Shown one piece after another: positions 6,155-7,468 of a stretch of DNA of 7,468 nt. The stretch's first letter is position 1. Each line of letters begins with the position of its first letter. The translations under genes were made by a program, and so were the position numbers. The notes beneath the pieces are model-generated. The model was not told where the DNA came from. It made no database searches and saw only the letters and a list, made by a program, of their open reading frames with translations. Origin of the DNA: Methylovirgula sp. (GTDB taxonomy: Bacteria > Pseudomonadota > Alphaproteobacteria > Rhizobiales > Beijerinckiaceae). Location: assembly GCA_025356505.1 (NCBI GenBank), contig JANXSV010000174.1:1-7468 (forward strand). The letters run 5' to 3'.

Positions 6155-7093
6155 ATGTCGAAAGTTTCGCACCCGCTGAAAGTGGGCTTTATCGGATTAG
6201 GCTTTATGGGCCATGGCATGGCGAAAAACATAGTTGATAAAGGCTATGCGCTCACCATTCTTGGCCGAGCTAACCGCGCTCCAGTGGATGATCTGGTCGG
6301 CCGAGGGGCCGTTGAGGTTAAAACGGCGCAAGAAGTTGCCGCCCATTCGGATGTGGTATTTTTATGTGTGACTGGTTCTCCCCAAGTTGAAGCGATTTTG
6401 CGCGGTGAAAGCGGATTGAGCAAAGGTTTGCGGCCAGGTTCAATCGTCGTCGATTGTTCCACGTCCGACCCGAATTCAACACTTGCCCTGGCTGCTGAAC
6501 TTAACGCAATAGGCGTGGATTATGCCGATGCGCCGCTGGGCCGAACCCCAAAGGAAGCTTGGGCAGGAACTTTAGACACGATGGTCGGCGCCAAAGATTA
6601 TGTCTTTGCGCGCCTCAAGCCTGTTCTCGAGACGTGGGCGGGCAAAGTCGTCCACATCGGCGGAGTTGGCGATGGCCATAAGATGAAACTACTCAACAAT
6701 TTCCTCTCTCTCGGCTACGGCGCACTCTACGCAGAGGCGCTCACCTTGTCCGCAAAAGTCGGCATCAGCCCGCAGAAATTTGACTCAGTCATACGAGGCG
6801 GGCGAATGGATTGTGGGTTTTATCAAACTTTTATGCAGTGGACGCTCGATGGAAATCGCGACGCCCACAAATTTTCCATCGCCAATGCCTTTAAAGATCT
6901 GCGCTATCTGGAATCGATGGCGGACGCCGCCGGCATGGTCAATATGATGGGCAACGCCGCCAAAAACAGCTTCGCTGTTGCGGCAGCCGGGCAGGGCCAG
7001 AATGGTCAAAGCGGCCTGGACGATTTCGTGCCAATGTTGCCGGATCATATTGCCCGGCTCAATGGCGTCGATCTGAAAAATACCGGGGCATAA
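6155..7093 (+). CDS. NAD(P)-dependent oxidoreductase, 3-hydroxyisobutyrate dehydrogenase family, GRTP variant
   Basis: The 312-residue protein begins at an ATG with a clear ribosome site GAGGA (6144-6148), 6 bases away. Rossmann motif GLGFMG is at 14-19; the cofactor-loop region ILGRANR (35-41) has an arginine instead of the acidic residue of strict NAD enzymes, so NADP is possible. The substrate loop reads DAPLGRTP (125-132) where most family members, including the LtnD of this window, have DAPxSGG. The catalytic lysine is probably Lys 178 in HKMKLLNN with Asn 182. FKDLRYLE (246-253) matches the conserved C-terminal KDL block. GRT(S/P) in this loop is also found in the sulfolactaldehyde reductase YihU, so the enzyme belongs to a sub-branch reducing or oxidising other short-chain hydroxy-acids or aldehydes. 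The operator upstream ties it to the acid-sugar repressor. The true substrate is not readable. Confidence 0.88.
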   Translation: MSKVSHPLKVGFIGLGFMGHGMAKNIVDKGYALTILGRANRAPVDDLVGRGAVEVKTAQEVAAHSDVVFLCVTGSPQVEAILRGESGLSKGLRPGSIVVDCSTSDPNSTLALAAELNAIGVDYADAPLGRTPKEAWAGTLDTMVGAKDYVFARLKPVLETWAGKVVHIGGVGDGHKMKLLNNFLSLGYGALYAEALTLSAKVGISPQKFDSVIRGGRMDCGFYQTFMQWTLDGNRDAHKFSIANAFKDLRYLESMADAAGMVNMMGNAAKNSFAVAAAGQGQNGQSGLDDFVPMLPDHIARLNGVDLKNTGA

Positions 7094-7095
7094 AC

Positions 7096-7468
7096 ATGTC
7101 GCAAACCTCTTCAATACCTTCTGGCGGAGTTGCTGTAGTTACGGGCGCTGCCTCGGGAATTGGCCTCGCTGCAGCGCATAAATTCGCCGGTCTAGGTTTC
7201 AAGGTGGCACTGGTAGACGTGCCGGGCGATAAGCTCGATGCTGCTGCAACTAGCGTTGCTGACGGTGGGGCTACTGCTTTTGCCTTTCCTTGCGATGTGG
7301 GCGATTTGGCACAGGTAGAGGCGTTAGAAAGCAGCGTCCGTAGTCAACTTGGCGAGGTGACAATATTGCTCAACAACGCCGGAATTCAGCCCGGGAGTTC
7401 AATCCAAAGCGCTGCAAATTGGTCGCGCATCATGCAGGTTAACCTGTGGGGCATCATCTACGGCTGCC
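7096..7468 (+). CDS. Classical short-chain dehydrogenase/reductase, N-terminal part (3' end outside window)
   Basis: The gene starts at an ATG 2 bases after the stop of the preceding dehydrogenase and runs off the window after 124 residues, about half of a normal 250-residue SDR. Visible are the cofactor motif TGAASGIG (16-23), Asp 41 at the end of strand 2 (NAD preference), CDV (66-68), the structural NNAG (93-96) and Asn 116 in QVNLWG. The catalytic Ser-Tyr-Lys part lies beyond the window, so activity cannot be judged. The tight spacing without a strong ribosome site of its own implies coupling to the GRTP-type dehydrogenase and shared repressor control. Such enzymes oxidise sugars, polyols or aldonates; the substrate is unknown. 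Confidence 0.92.
   Translation, partial: MSQTSSIPSGGVAVVTGAASGIGLAAAHKFAGLGFKVALVDVPGDKLDAAATSVADGGATAFAFPCDVGDLAQVEALESSVRSQLGEVTILLNNAGIQPGSSIQSAANWSRIMQVNLWGIIYGC

Noticed and set aside
7408..7413. AGCGCT at about 7408, and another at about 530, as further operators
   Set aside because: Both lie within coding sequence and lack the flanking TG and CA of the two called operators.
1..7468. CRISPR arrays, insertion sequences, tRNA genes or other mobile-element signs
   Set aside because: No regularly spaced repeats, transposase frames, terminal inverted repeats or tRNA-like folds were seen on either strand.

Overview
The window looks like a catabolic island for acid sugars (aldonates or tetronates) from an alphaproteobacterium, most probably a Rhizobiales-type organism. 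That assignment rests on moderately high GC, the style of the sugar ABC transporter and the gene combination. It is an inference, since no rRNA or other taxonomic marker is present.

Left part (1-2908, + strand): the C-terminal third or more of a periplasmic sugar-binding protein, a strong intrinsic terminator, a complete RbsA/MglA-type double-domain ABC ATPase, and an extended-SDR (epimerase/dehydratase-type) oxidoreductase with a TTG start. No permease gene lies between or after these, so the membrane subunit must be upstream or elsewhere.

Middle part (2940-4758, - strand): a perfect 11-bp hairpin that can terminate transcription from both sides separates the left operon from a convergent two-gene operon. 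That operon encodes an L-threonate 2-dehydrogenase-like enzyme (LtnD) followed 3 bases later by 2-oxo-tetronate isomerase (OtnI). These are the first two steps of the known threonate route. The kinase (OtnK) and the decarboxylating aldolase (OtnC) of that route are not in the window.

Right part (4759-7468, + strand): a divergent control region, a LacI-family (GntR-like) repressor, a second and divergent 3-hydroxyisobutyrate-dehydrogenase-family enzyme with a GRTP motif in place of the usual SGG, and the start of a classical SDR dehydrogenase that runs off the end.

Two near-identical LacI-type operators (TGRCAGCGCTAMCAT when read in the direction of the controlled gene) lie in front of the ltnD-otnI operon and in front of the GRTP-type dehydrogenase operon. 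This suggests one local repressor controls both arms. The picture is of an uptake system plus four or five dehydrogenase/isomerase functions that convert an incoming acid sugar to a keto-tetronate-like intermediate. The exact substrate, and the roles of the three unassigned oxidoreductases, cannot be read from the sequence.
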